Positions 5,905-13,153 of a stretch of DNA of 21,597 nucleotides are shown piece after piece. A program made the translations under genes and the position numbers. The notes beneath the pieces were generated by a model, which did not search any database, was not told the DNA's origin, and saw only the letters and a program-made list of their open reading frames with translations. Position 1 is the stretch's first letter; the number at the start of each line of letters is the position of its first letter. The stretch is from Planctomycetes bacterium UBA7888 (GTDB lineage: Bacteria > Planctomycetota > UBA1135). The DNA is taken from assembly GCA_002500505.1 (NCBI GenBank), contig DLRM01000024.1, forward strand, positions 1 through 21,597, in the 5' to 3' direction.

Positions 5905-7365
5905 TTAACCGACGGAGAGATTGACCAAGAAGTCGGTATTGTCCGAAGATTTCTGCATTCGGCTCACAAGGAGCTCCATTGCCTCGACGGGGTTCATGTC
6001 GTTAAGAACTTTCCGCAACAGCCAGACGCGCTGAAGCTCGTCGGGTGTGAAGAGTAAATCCTCTTTTCGCGTACCGGAGCGGTTGATGTCAATCGCAGGC
6101 CAGATTCTCCGATCAGCTAATTGTCGATCCAGGACCAATTCCATATTGCCGGTACCTTTGAACTCTTCAAAGATGACCTCGTCCATCTTTGAATTCGTGT
6201 CAATCAGCGCCGTCGCTAGGATGGTTAGAGAACCACCGTCTTCCATATTTCGAGCAGCACCAAAAAAGCGTTTTGGCTTTTGAAGGGCATCCGCAACGAG
6301 TCCACCGGTCATGATTTTGGAGTTCGAAGGAGCTTCGTTGTTGTAGGCACGTGCCAAGCGGGTAATGGAGTCCAAAAGAACTACGACATCGCGACCTTGT
6401 TCAACCATGCGTTTGGCTCTTTGAATCACCATTTCCGCAACTTTGATATGTCGAGCAGGAGACTCATCAAAGGTGCTTGCAACGATTTCACGGTTCTCAC
6501 CGGTGACGGTTCGGCTGAAGTCCGTGACTTCTTCCGGGCGCTCATCCACAAGCAAAATAATGAGGTGACAATCCGGGTGCTTCTGAACAATTGCATTAGC
6601 GATTATTTGAAGAAGCACAGTCTTTCCAGTTCGTGGTGGAGCCACAATCAAGCCGCGCTGTCCCTTGCCAACTGGAGAAATTAAATCAACGATGCGCGCT
6701 TCAATACCGTCTTGTTCCGTCTCTAAATGAAGCCGTTCCTCCGGATATAGCGGAACTAGATCCCCAAAGGGTGCATTGGCGTATTGCTTTTCAGAATCTT
6801 CCCCAAAAACAGAAAGGACATCGTGCAAGACCAAGAGGGCGTTTTCGTCATCCGAAATGGGGGCAAGGACTCCGCTAACCTCTTGGCCAGAAACTAAGTT
6901 GTGCTTCTCGACAAGAGAACGATGCAAAAGGGCATCGGTGTCCGCATTTGGAGTGTAATCGTTTACACCATGACGCAAGTAAGCGTGACCTTCAGCCTCA
7001 ATATCCAAGATTCCCTTGGTGAAAAACACCCCGGTATCTTCCATCCGTTGGCGAACCAGTCGCCTCAGGAGCGGCCCACGCGCCATACCGAATGCACCCT
7101 CAACGCCAAGCTCTTCACCAAGTTCTTGAAGTTCAGGGAGGGCAATCGAAAGAATGGGGGTCAGATGGTTTTCTGCTTTCTTTCTTTTGGTTGCAAAGGA
7201 TTTAACATTCTTCTCGGACCAGGCTTCTTCTGGCGGGTGGGGAAGTTGCGAGGGTGGGGGGAAAGCCCCCATCCGTTTTTGGGTTTGAGCTCCTCCACCA
7301 CCTCGGCGGCGGCGATTACGGCGATTACGGCGGCGGTGGGGTTTAGACGAAGGTGCTGGAACCAT
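5905..7365 (-). CDS. rho: Transcription termination factor Rho
   Basis: Rho is a hexameric RNA-dependent ATPase that ends transcription. The C-terminal two thirds are typical: Walker A APPRTGKT (242-249), VDERPEEVTDF (273-283), Walker B region DVVVLLDSITRLARAYN (326-342), TGGLVADALQKPKRFFGAARN, GTGNMELVLDRQLADRR and the R-loop SGTRKEDLL (430-438). The N-terminus has an Arg-rich stretch RRRNRRNRRRRGGGG (11-25). The cold-shock-like RNA-binding domain (about 115-165) is divergent: GHAYLR stands where GFGFLR is usual, and the usual DIYVSPSQIRRF is not recognisable. The P-loop has Arg where E. coli has Lys (PPKAGKT). The ATG start has no clear Shine-Dalgarno sequence. It follows coaE by 48 bases and precedes the glycosyltransferase gene by 5. 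Confidence 0.97.
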   Translation of the reverse strand: MVPAPSSKPHRRRNRRNRRRRGGGGAQTQKRMGAFPPPSQLPHPPEEAWSEKNVKSFATKRKKAENHLTPILSIALPELQELGEELGVEGAFGMARGPLLRRLVRQRMEDTGVFFTKGILDIEAEGHAYLRHGVNDYTPNADTDALLHRSLVEKHNLVSGQEVSGVLAPISDDENALLVLHDVLSVFGEDSEKQYANAPFGDLVPLYPEERLHLETEQDGIEARIVDLISPVGKGQRGLIVAPPRTGKTVLLQIIANAIVQKHPDCHLIILLVDERPEEVTDFSRTVTGENREIVASTFDESPARHIKVAEMVIQRAKRMVEQGRDVVVLLDSITRLARAYNNEAPSNSKIMTGGLVADALQKPKRFFGAARNMEDGGSLTILATALIDTNSKMDEVIFEEFKGTGNMELVLDRQLADRRIWPAIDINRSGTRKEDLLFTPDELQRVWLLRKVLNDMNPVEAMELLVSRMQKSSDNTDFLVNLSVG

Positions 7366-7413
7366 CGAGAATTTCGTTTGGTTGGGACCGCCTGCGGAAT
7401 ACTCGGCAGGGAG

Positions 7414-8109
7414 TCAGGGTTGGGAGGAAGGGCCGTTTTCCGGCCAGCGTTCCTGGAGGGGCCGGGGGGCCAAGCTAAGAATCGTCCCCAAATGGGGGGC
7501 AAGAGCGGAACGAAGGGCTTCCAGGTCGCCCGTGTTCGCAAGGATAGCATCCGCGCAGGATTTTTTGGTTTCTAAGGGAATTTGGGCAGATTCGCGAGCT
7601 TCCCACTCCTCTGCCTCCCATCCATGCCTTGCGCAAGCTCGGCGTTGTCTTTCTGCGCCCTCGACCTCAACAAACAGGAGGAAATCACAGGCCTGATCCA
7701 GGCCGCTTTCTAATAAAAGGGGGGCATCTAAAATCGCCCAAACAGGAAGTCCAGTCTGCTCCAGCACTCGTAACTTGTTGAATAATAACAACCTTACGGC
7801 AGGATGGATAATCCGCTCCAATTCAACTCTAGCCCCTGGGTCATCAAAAACCAGACCCGCAATGATTCGGCGATCTAAGAGCCCATCTGGCCGCAATACC
7901 CGCTCACCAAAGATATTAGCCACCTCCAGAGAGACCCTTTCATCCGCCAAAAGAGTTCCCACTTCGGCATCCGCATCCAGTAATAAGGTCTTTTGGCCCA
8001 ACATTTCGGCAAGAAAGCGGGCAACAGTGCTTTTTCCGGAGCCTATACCCCCTGTGAGCCCAACAATGCGTAGGCCTGGATGGGGATTCTGGGGTGTCAT
8101 TAGTGGCAT
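7414..8109 (-). CDS. coaE: Dephospho-CoA kinase
   Basis: This enzyme performs the last step of coenzyme A synthesis, phosphorylating dephospho-CoA with ATP in the cytoplasm. The protein shows the P-loop GLTGGIGSGKST near its start, LLLDADAEVGTLLA, the family motif LLDRRIIAGLVFDDPGARVELERIIHPAV, and LDAPLLLESGLDQACDFLLFVEV. At 231 residues it is slightly longer than usual owing to a Pro-rich C-terminal tail. I chose the ATG at 8109 because AAGGA lies 9 bases upstream. A TTG at 8136 would extend the protein by nine residues, and an ATG at 8100 would shorten it. It is the first gene of a likely coaE-rho-glycosyltransferase transcript and is divergent from the coiled-coil gene at 8232. Confidence 0.95.
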   Translation of the reverse strand: MPLMTPQNPHPGLRIVGLTGGIGSGKSTVARFLAEMLGQKTLLLDADAEVGTLLADERVSLEVANIFGERVLRPDGLLDRRIIAGLVFDDPGARVELERIIHPAVRLLLFNKLRVLEQTGLPVWAILDAPLLLESGLDQACDFLLFVEVEGAERQRRACARHGWEAEEWEARESAQIPLETKKSCADAILANTGDLEALRSALAPHLGTILSLAPRPLQERWPENGPSSQP

Positions 8110-8155
8110 CTTGGCTCTTCCTTGACCCCTCGGCAAGCGGCTCGTAAAACCTTTG

Positions 8156-8184
8156 TTCCTTTCAGGCCCGGAAAGGCCTAAAAT
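8156..8184 (+). promoter_or_regulatory. Candidate sigma70-type promoter for the coiled-coil membrane protein gene
   Basis: TTCCTT (8156-8161) lies 17 bases before TAAAAT (8179-8184). The -10 is good and the -35 weak. AGGCC (8164-8168) and GGCCT (8175-8179) form an inverted repeat in the spacer and might be an operator. The expected start of transcription is near 8191, leaving a leader of about 40 bases without a Shine-Dalgarno sequence. Confidence 0.45.
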
Positions 8185-8231
8185 CTGGCCCCACCTGCTT
8201 CAGCGTGGTCGTCTGGATTCCATAAACCCTC

Positions 8232-9479
8232 ATGCATCCTTCCTCAAGCCCTTCCCTGAATTCCCGCAACAGCGGTGCCGCTCAAGTTAGCGTCATGTGG
8301 ATGATTGCCACGTGCGTCATCCTCGTCTTCGTTTCCATCTTTGCCTATATGAGTCAGCAACAAGCTGTCCAATGGGAAAGTAGTTACAACGCGGCTCTTG
8401 CAAAAACTGCGACTGCAAAATCTCTAGCGGATAGTAATTTTGACATTGCTGTAGAGATTTCAAATGCAGTTGGTTTCGTTCCCGCCGAGGGCAGCAACGC
8501 ATCTGTTCTCGCAATCAATACAGCTCTTGAGTCTCTTCAGGCAACCTTTCCAGAGGCTGCCGATGCGAAAGATATTGAAGGTGCCATTCCCATGGTTGTT
8601 CGGGAGTACGTTGCCAAGAACAATTCGCTTTCTGCTGTTCAATCCCAACTCAAGCAAACGAAGAACGACCTGGCCGCACGCGTTTCCGCAAACCGTTCTG
8701 CTATTTCTGAAAAGGAAGGCGTGATTCGTGAATTGCGTAAAGAGATTGACGGCCTGAATGAATCTTTTGGAGAAAACATTCGGAAGCTTGAACAACAAAG
8801 AGACAACTTGCGCGACCAAGTGCGTGACCTCGATGGCCAAGTTTCGAGCTTACGGGTCAAGATGGAGTCTGAGAAGAGAGACGCAACCGAGAAAATGCGG
8901 GTCGCCCAGCAGCGTCGCGACATTCTTCGCGACGAGTTGAATACCGTTGACCGCAGAAGGGACACCCCTGATGGCACGGTCCTCATCGCCAATGCTCGCA
9001 TTGGCAAAGCTTGGATTGACCGTGGGCGTGTCGATCGTATTCGCCCAGGCATGCAGTTCGCTGTTCAATCCTCCTTAGACCGAAGTTCGAAGGGCCAAGT
9101 TCGCGTACTCTCTGTTGAAGACAACCGCTCAGAGTGTGAAATCCTTCAAATGGCTGACCGTTTTGACCCCATTGCTTCAGATGACCTCATCTTGAATGCG
9201 GTTTACGATCCTGCACGCACACCGGTTGCCGCTCTCTTGGGCAACGGCTTTAGCCAATTCTCCGAAGGTGACATGAAAGTGAAGCTCGGCGAAGTGGGCA
9301 TTGCCACCGTGATTGAGGTCACTAACGAGGTGGACATCCTCATTCTTGGAACCCCTTTCTTTGATGAGGACACCGGCGAGATGATTCCTTGGGCAGACCA
9401 TGAAGCCTACAAGCTGGCTCAGTCCCTTTCCGTGAAAGTGGTTCCCTTCCGGGATGCCATGGTTTGGTTGGGCTTGTAA
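8232..9479 (+). CDS. Membrane-anchored coiled-coil protein with C-terminal BRCT-like domain
   Basis: I recognise no named family. Of 415 residues, 1-20 are polar and Ser-rich. About 21-40 (VMWMIATCVILVFVSIFAYM) form one transmembrane helix with no cleavage site. A helical region follows, with a strong coiled coil at about 125-241 (LRKEIDGLNE..., KLEQQRDNLRDQVRDLDGQV). A beta-rich segment at 247-330 (DGTVLIANARIGKAWIDRGRVDRIRPGMQFAV) resembles the small C-terminal domain of one-TM planctomycete proteins I recall. The last 80 residues (332-415) read like a BRCT fold: MKVKLGEVGIATVIEVTNEVDILILG followed by HEAYKLAQSLSVKVVPFRDAMVWLGL. The large soluble part is probably on one side of the inner membrane; topology is not certain. 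The gene stands alone between its own candidate promoter and a strong terminator. Confidence 0.8.
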   Translation: MHPSSSPSLNSRNSGAAQVSVMWMIATCVILVFVSIFAYMSQQQAVQWESSYNAALAKTATAKSLADSNFDIAVEISNAVGFVPAEGSNASVLAINTALESLQATFPEAADAKDIEGAIPMVVREYVAKNNSLSAVQSQLKQTKNDLAARVSANRSAISEKEGVIRELRKEIDGLNESFGENIRKLEQQRDNLRDQVRDLDGQVSSLRVKMESEKRDATEKMRVAQQRRDILRDELNTVDRRRDTPDGTVLIANARIGKAWIDRGRVDRIRPGMQFAVQSSLDRSSKGQVRVLSVEDNRSECEILQMADRFDPIASDDLILNAVYDPARTPVAALLGNGFSQFSEGDMKVKLGEVGIATVIEVTNEVDILILGTPFFDEDTGEMIPWADHEAYKLAQSLSVKVVPFRDAMVWLGL

Positions 9480-9501
9480 TTCCAGCGAGCATTCTCCCCC
9501 G

Positions 9502-9540
9502 GGGGCTGTCGGCGTTTTCCGACAGCCCCTCCTCTTTTCT
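9502..9540 (+). terminator. Intrinsic terminator after the coiled-coil protein gene
   Basis: GGGGCTGTCGG (9502-9512) pairs perfectly with CCGACAGCCCC (9519-9529), an 11-bp GC-rich stem with the loop CGTTTT, followed by the T-rich tail TCCTCTTTTCT. It lies 22 bases after the stop codon at 9479. Confidence 0.85.
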
Positions 9541-9551
9541 AGAGGAAGTGG

Positions 9552-9557
9552 GATAAT
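9552..9557 (+). promoter_or_regulatory. Candidate -10 box (GATAAT) for tatC-cinA
   Basis: GATAAT lies 21 bases before the tatC ATG and just after the upstream terminator, the expected place for a promoter. No good -35 is present at 16-18 bp (the nearest is CTCCTC), so the call rests on the -10 alone. Confidence 0.35.
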
Positions 9558-9578
9558 CTCCACCCAGCTGTTCTGCCC

Positions 9579-10364
9579 ATGACGCACCTCCCTGAAAACC
9601 CAGAAGAAGTCCGAATGCCTTTCTCTTCGCATTTGGAGGAGCTTCGCAAGCGCCTTTTTAGATCTTTATTGGTTGTAGGCGTTCTTTTCATGGGCGGCTG
9701 GATGCTTTTGAAGCCGCAGCTTCAAGCCATCTTCATTCAGCCCCACAAAGACGCCGTTGCCGTGCTCGTCGAAAATGGTCATACCATGGAAGATCGGCTT
9801 TCCATCCTCTCAGCTGCCGAACCCGTATTCTTCGATTTAAAAGTTTCCCTCCTAGCTGCTCTTCTTATTGGCCTTCCGTGGGTGATTTGGGAAATCTGGT
9901 CCTTTATTGCGGTGGGGCTTTTCCCGAAAGAGCGCAAAGTCATTTCTAGCTACATTCCCTTTGGCTTACTTTCCGGAGTTGCGGGCACTCTTTTTGGATA
10001 TTTCTTCATGATTCCCACGGTCCTTCGTTTTCTTTACGAAATGGTGAATCCGGATTTGATGGTGCAGGCTTATCGGCTCTCCGATTACTTCTCCATTTTC
10101 ATGATGTTTACCATCGCTTTGGCATTGGTGTTTCAACTCCCACTCATCCTCTTGGGTTTGGGTGCCGCAGGTTTAGTAGACGCCAAAACTCTTTCGAAGT
10201 ATCGGCGGCATTTCATCTTGGGCGCCTTTGTGGTTGCCGCCATGGTGACCCCTCCTGATCCTTTCAGCCAAGCCCTCATGGCTGCACCCACGATTCTCCT
10301 CTATGAGCTAGGTATTTTGTTGGTGCGCCTCAAAGCTCCGAGTTCGCTTTCTGACGAAACATGA
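9579..10364 (+). CDS. tatC: Sec-independent (twin-arginine) protein translocase subunit TatC
   Basis: TatC is the inner-membrane receptor that binds twin-arginine signal peptides and recruits TatA to export folded proteins. The 261 residues match the family (about 250) with six hydrophobic segments. The cytoplasmic N-terminal signature is SSHLEELRKRLFRSL (16-30). AAEPVFFDLKVSLLAALLIGLPWVIWEIWSFIAVGLFPKERK contains the conserved P.E.F...LK and Glu/Phe/Glu-Arg positions. The C-terminal part includes TPPDPFSQALMAAPTILLYELGILL. The start at 9579 leaves the usual short polar lead-in; an in-frame ATG at 9615 has a purine-rich AGAAGAAG before it and is an alternative. The stop overlaps the cinA start by ATGA, so translation is probably coupled. 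No tatA or tatB is in the window. Confidence 0.95.
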   Translation: MTHLPENPEEVRMPFSSHLEELRKRLFRSLLVVGVLFMGGWMLLKPQLQAIFIQPHKDAVAVLVENGHTMEDRLSILSAAEPVFFDLKVSLLAALLIGLPWVIWEIWSFIAVGLFPKERKVISSYIPFGLLSGVAGTLFGYFFMIPTVLRFLYEMVNPDLMVQAYRLSDYFSIFMMFTIALALVFQLPLILLGLGAAGLVDAKTLSKYRRHFILGAFVVAAMVTPPDPFSQALMAAPTILLYELGILLVRLKAPSSLSDET

Positions 10365-11650
10365 GCACCTTACCCACTGGTGTTGTCCTTTCCATAGGGG
10401 AAGAACTCTTGGAAGGGAGAGTGCTGGATACCAATTCGCAGTGTTTGTCTCGGGAACTTTTGAGCCTCGGGGTTCAAGTGCGAAAGTGTTTCACTTTGGG
10501 CGACGTTGCGGGTGATTTGCACTCGCAGTTAGAAGATTTGCGAGGGCAAGTGCAATTCGTTGTCTCGTCCGGTGGCTTGGGGCCCACGGCAGATGACCGA
10601 GTCCGTGCGGAGGTTTCTGCGTTTTTGGACGTTCCTTTGGAACCTATTCCTGAAGCGATTGCCCCATTGAGGGCCGTTTGGGCGCGCGCGCATGAAGGCG
10701 AGCCTCCCGATTCTTTTTTGAATCAAGCCCATGTCCCACTCGGCGCAACACCCATCCGAAATCGCGTCGGCACTGCTTGGGGTTTTTCCTGTGACCTGGG
10801 TCAAGGCACGCATCTCTTTTGTTTGCCAGGCCCTCCGCAAGAGTGTCGCTCGACTTTTTTTGAAGGGGGAGGGCGGGAAGAGCTAGAAGTTCTTTTGGGA
10901 GGGGAAGATTTCCTCGCTTTGGGCACCTTTCACACCACAGGTTTACCAGAATCCAAAGTGGAAGCCTTGGTGCATGATCTTATGACGCAAGAGGGGAATC
11001 CAAGAATGGGAATCACGGCATCGCCGCGCAAGGTTTCCATTTCGGTGATGGCTTGGCGAGAGCCTGGTGGCAAGTCTGCCACGGAAGTGCTGGAGGGAAC
11101 AGCAGCCAAGCTTCGCACCCGTTTAGGAGATTTACTTTGGGGTCGCGACGGACAAACGCTTGAACGAGTGGTCGTTGGAGAGCTACTTCAGCGGGGGGAA
11201 ACGGTAGCGACTGCGGAATCTTGCACCGGTGGCCTCCTTGCGGCAACACTGACCAAGGTCTCCGGAGCAAGCGAGGTTTTCGGCTTCGGCTGGAGTACCT
11301 ATTCCAACCAGGCAAAGATGGCTCAGCTTGGAGTGGACCCCACTCTCCTCGAAAGGCATGGTGCGGTCTCCCAGGAAGTCGCCTACGCCATGGCAGAAGG
11401 CGCGCGCAAAGCTTCCGGATCCACCTGGGCCATTTCTGCGACTGGGATTGCCGGTCCATCTGGAGGAACAGAGGGAAAACCGGTCGGCACTGTTTTTCTC
11501 GGATTAGCGGGTCCCAAGGGTTCCTTCTCCGTTCACCGTCGCCAATTTTCTCGAGCGGGGAGGGAGGGGGTTCAACTGCAAACAGTTCGGGATTGCCTGG
11601 AGCTCTTGCGCCGAGAACTCAAGGGCCTCCCCCGGTTGCCCTCGGTCTAG
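10361..11650 (+). CDS. cinA: CinA-family protein (nucleotide-binding domain fused to NMN deamidase domain)
   Basis: This is a two-domain cytoplasmic protein of 429 residues. The N-terminal molybdopterin-binding-like domain (COG1058) is shown by GVVLSIGEELLEGRVLDTNS and SSGGLGPTADDRVR (69-82), plus FCLPGPPQE (153-161). The C-terminal PncC-type amidohydrolase domain begins near 268 and holds AESCTGGLLAATLTKVSGAS (285-304), with the expected catalytic Ser at 287, and SATGIAGPSGGTEGKPVGTVFLGL. Characterised members act in pyridine-nucleotide salvage (NMN deamidation, ADP-ribose cleavage); the name comes from competence induction. Full length and intact motifs support an active protein. The start overlaps the tatC stop. 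A promoter for the following tRNA overlaps its last codons. Confidence 0.93.
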   Translation: MSTLPTGVVLSIGEELLEGRVLDTNSQCLSRELLSLGVQVRKCFTLGDVAGDLHSQLEDLRGQVQFVVSSGGLGPTADDRVRAEVSAFLDVPLEPIPEAIAPLRAVWARAHEGEPPDSFLNQAHVPLGATPIRNRVGTAWGFSCDLGQGTHLFCLPGPPQECRSTFFEGGGREELEVLLGGEDFLALGTFHTTGLPESKVEALVHDLMTQEGNPRMGITASPRKVSISVMAWREPGGKSATEVLEGTAAKLRTRLGDLLWGRDGQTLERVVVGELLQRGETVATAESCTGGLLAATLTKVSGASEVFGFGWSTYSNQAKMAQLGVDPTLLERHGAVSQEVAYAMAEGARKASGSTWAISATGIAGPSGGTEGKPVGTVFLGLAGPKGSFSVHRRQFSRAGREGVQLQTVRDCLELLRRELKGLPRLPSV

Positions 11651-11664
11651 GGGAGCCGTAAAAT
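11636..11664 (+). promoter_or_regulatory. Promoter for tRNA-Gln
   Basis: TTGCCC (11636-11641), a 17-base spacer, then TAAAAT (11659-11664). The tRNA 5' end at 11680 is 15 bases beyond the -10. The -35 overlaps the end of cinA. Confidence 0.65.
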
Positions 11665-11679
11665 CTCCCTCCCAAACAC

Positions 11680-11754
11680 TACCCGATGGTGTAATTGGCA
11701 ACACAACAGGTTTTGGTCCTGTCGTTCCAGGTTCAAGTCCTGGTCGGGTAGCCA
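11680..11754 (+). tRNA. tRNA-Gln (anticodon TTG)
   Basis: The cloverleaf folds fully. Acceptor TACCCGA pairs with TCGGGTA, D stem GTGT with ACAC, anticodon stem ACAGG with CCTGT around the loop TTTTGGT (anticodon TTG, reading CAA), and T stem CCAGG with CCTGG around TTCAAGT. The discriminator base is G, and CCA is encoded at 11752-11754. Confidence 0.97.
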
Positions 11755-11805
11755 TACCGACCCCGAAGGTTTTTACCGATATTCAAGCATCAACTGGGGA
11801 TCGGA

Positions 11806-12306
11806 TTAGGCGCGGTAAACGCAGAAGCTAAAGTGGAGGTTGTTTTCTTCCTGGATAGGGGAGTCCGAAACGAGAGTCCATTTGGATTCATCTGGAAGGA
11901 AGAACGTATCGCAGTCGAATGAGGCGTGAACGGCCGTGAGGTAGACGGTCTTGCAAGCAGGGTGGTTGAGGGCCTCTTGATATATAGCCCCTCCGCCAAT
12001 GACAAAAACCTCCCCATTGTGTCGAGTTTGCTCGAGAGCCTGATTTAGAGAGTGGGCGAGTTGAGTATTTTTTGGCAGGATTAAGTTCTCTTGTCTTGAG
12101 AGAACAATATTTTTCCGATTTGGAAGGGGACGAAATTTATCAGGAATGGAATCCCAGGTTTTTCTGCCCATAATGACGGTATTGTTTCCTTCGCCGATTG
12201 TCGTTTCCCGAAAGTGCTTCATGTCCTTGGACAACTTCCAGGGCAGACCGCCATCTTTTCCAATGCCACCCTTTTCATCCATCGCAACGATGATGGAAAA
12301 GTCCAT
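11806..12306 (-). CDS. folA: Dihydrofolate reductase
   Basis: This enzyme reduces dihydrofolate to tetrahydrofolate with NADPH, restoring the cofactor oxidised by thymidylate synthase, which is encoded just upstream. The 166 residues match bacterial DHFR. MDFSIIVAMDEKGGIGKDGGLPW opens the fold. The acid in the active-site helix is D28 in WKLSKDMKHFRETT. NADPH-binding segments are VIMGRKTWDSIP and EVFVIGGGAIYQEAL. I chose the ATG at 12306, which shares one base with the thyA stop (TGATG); a TTG one codon earlier is less likely. The pair thyA-folA is a classic arrangement and implies coupled translation. Confidence 0.96.
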   Translation of the reverse strand: MDFSIIVAMDEKGGIGKDGGLPWKLSKDMKHFRETTIGEGNNTVIMGRKTWDSIPDKFRPLPNRKNIVLSRQENLILPKNTQLAHSLNQALEQTRHNGEVFVIGGGAIYQEALNHPACKTVYLTAVHASFDCDTFFLPDESKWTLVSDSPIQEENNLHFSFCVYRA

Positions 12307-13100
12307 CAAACGGAGACCTCAAACTTGATAAAGGGTGCGTGTTCGTAATCGTGAAGAGTGATGTCTTCGAATACCAAGTCGTTCATGGGTTTGTTGGAAA
12401 TTTCCACCCTTGGTAACTCTCCAGGTGTACGGTCCAATTGTTTCCGGACCCCATCCACATGATTCTTGTAAATATGTGCATCGCCAATAGTGTGTACAAA
12501 ACAGCGAGGAGTCATGCCAACTTCGTTGGCTACAATCATCAGCAATAAGGCATAAGATGCGATATTGAAGGGAACGCCCAAAGCTAAGTCTGCCGAGCGT
12601 TGGTAAAGCTGGAGATCCAGCTCACCATTGTTCGTGGCGTAAAACTGAAACATGGTATGGCATGGCTGGAGGCGCATTTTGGGAAGGTCTTCCACATTCC
12701 AAGCACTCACCAAATTCCGCCGACTTGTAGGGTCTGATATCAGCAATTCAATGGCCCCTTGAATTTGATCAAAACCCCGGCCACCCCAACTCCTCCACTG
12801 AGCGCCGTAAATCGGGCCAAGTTCTCCGCTTTCGTCCGCCCACGCATCCCAGATGGGAGTGTGTTCGGTGAGGTCGTCATGGATATTGGTAGAGCCCTTC
12901 AAAAACCAAATTAGTTCCCGAACGACTGCAGAAAAAAGGACCTTTTTGGTGGTTAGAAGGGGAAAACCATCTCGGAGGTCGTATCGGCTCTGGGTGCCAA
13001 AAACGGAAAGAGTGCCCGTGCCCGTACGGTCAGCACGCTCTTCGCCGCTCTCAAGGACTTGGGTCAGGAGGTCGAGGTATTGCTTCAAGGCTTGTCCCAA
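12306..13100 (-). CDS. thyA: Thymidylate synthase
   Basis: This enzyme methylates dUMP to dTMP using methylene-tetrahydrofolate. Conserved parts in order: DRTGTGTLSVFGTQSRYDL, FPLLTTKK, LIWFLKGSTNI, IWDAWADESGELGPIYGAQWRSW, SRRNLVSAWN and LQPCHTMFQFY with the nucleophile C147. The last segment is FINNKPMNDLVFED-like (VEISNKPMNDLVFEDITLHDYEH). At 264 residues it equals the common short bacterial form. There is no in-frame ATG near the start. The frame opens with TTG at 13100, and a TTG at 13088 would give MKQYLDLL, which aligns with the E. coli MKQYLELM start and may be the true one. No Shine-Dalgarno sequence is seen. A weak TTCGGC-17-TATGCT promoter can be read upstream on the minus strand, in the 53 bases shared with the divergent protease gene. 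Confidence 0.95.
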   Translation of the reverse strand: MGQALKQYLDLLTQVLESGEERADRTGTGTLSVFGTQSRYDLRDGFPLLTTKKVLFSAVVRELIWFLKGSTNIHDDLTEHTPIWDAWADESGELGPIYGAQWRSWGGRGFDQIQGAIELLISDPTSRRNLVSAWNVEDLPKMRLQPCHTMFQFYATNNGELDLQLYQRSADLALGVPFNIASYALLLMIVANEVGMTPRCFVHTIGDAHIYKNHVDGVRKQLDRTPGELPRVEISNKPMNDLVFEDITLHDYEHAPFIKFEVSV

Positions 13101-13153
13101 AAGGGGGTGATATCGGTTAGCATAGGGAAACTGCCCATGCGGCCGAAATACAC

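Noticed and set aside
6901..7575. 224-codon plus-strand open frame over the rho start and coaE end
   Set aside because: It is antisense to two clear genes, with low-complexity Gly/Arg/Thr content that arises from the rho Arg-rich N-terminus read backwards.
11755..11805. Possible terminator between tRNA-Gln and folA
   Set aside because: A TTTTT run is present at 11770-11775, but no stable stem of more than 4-5 bp precedes it on either strand.
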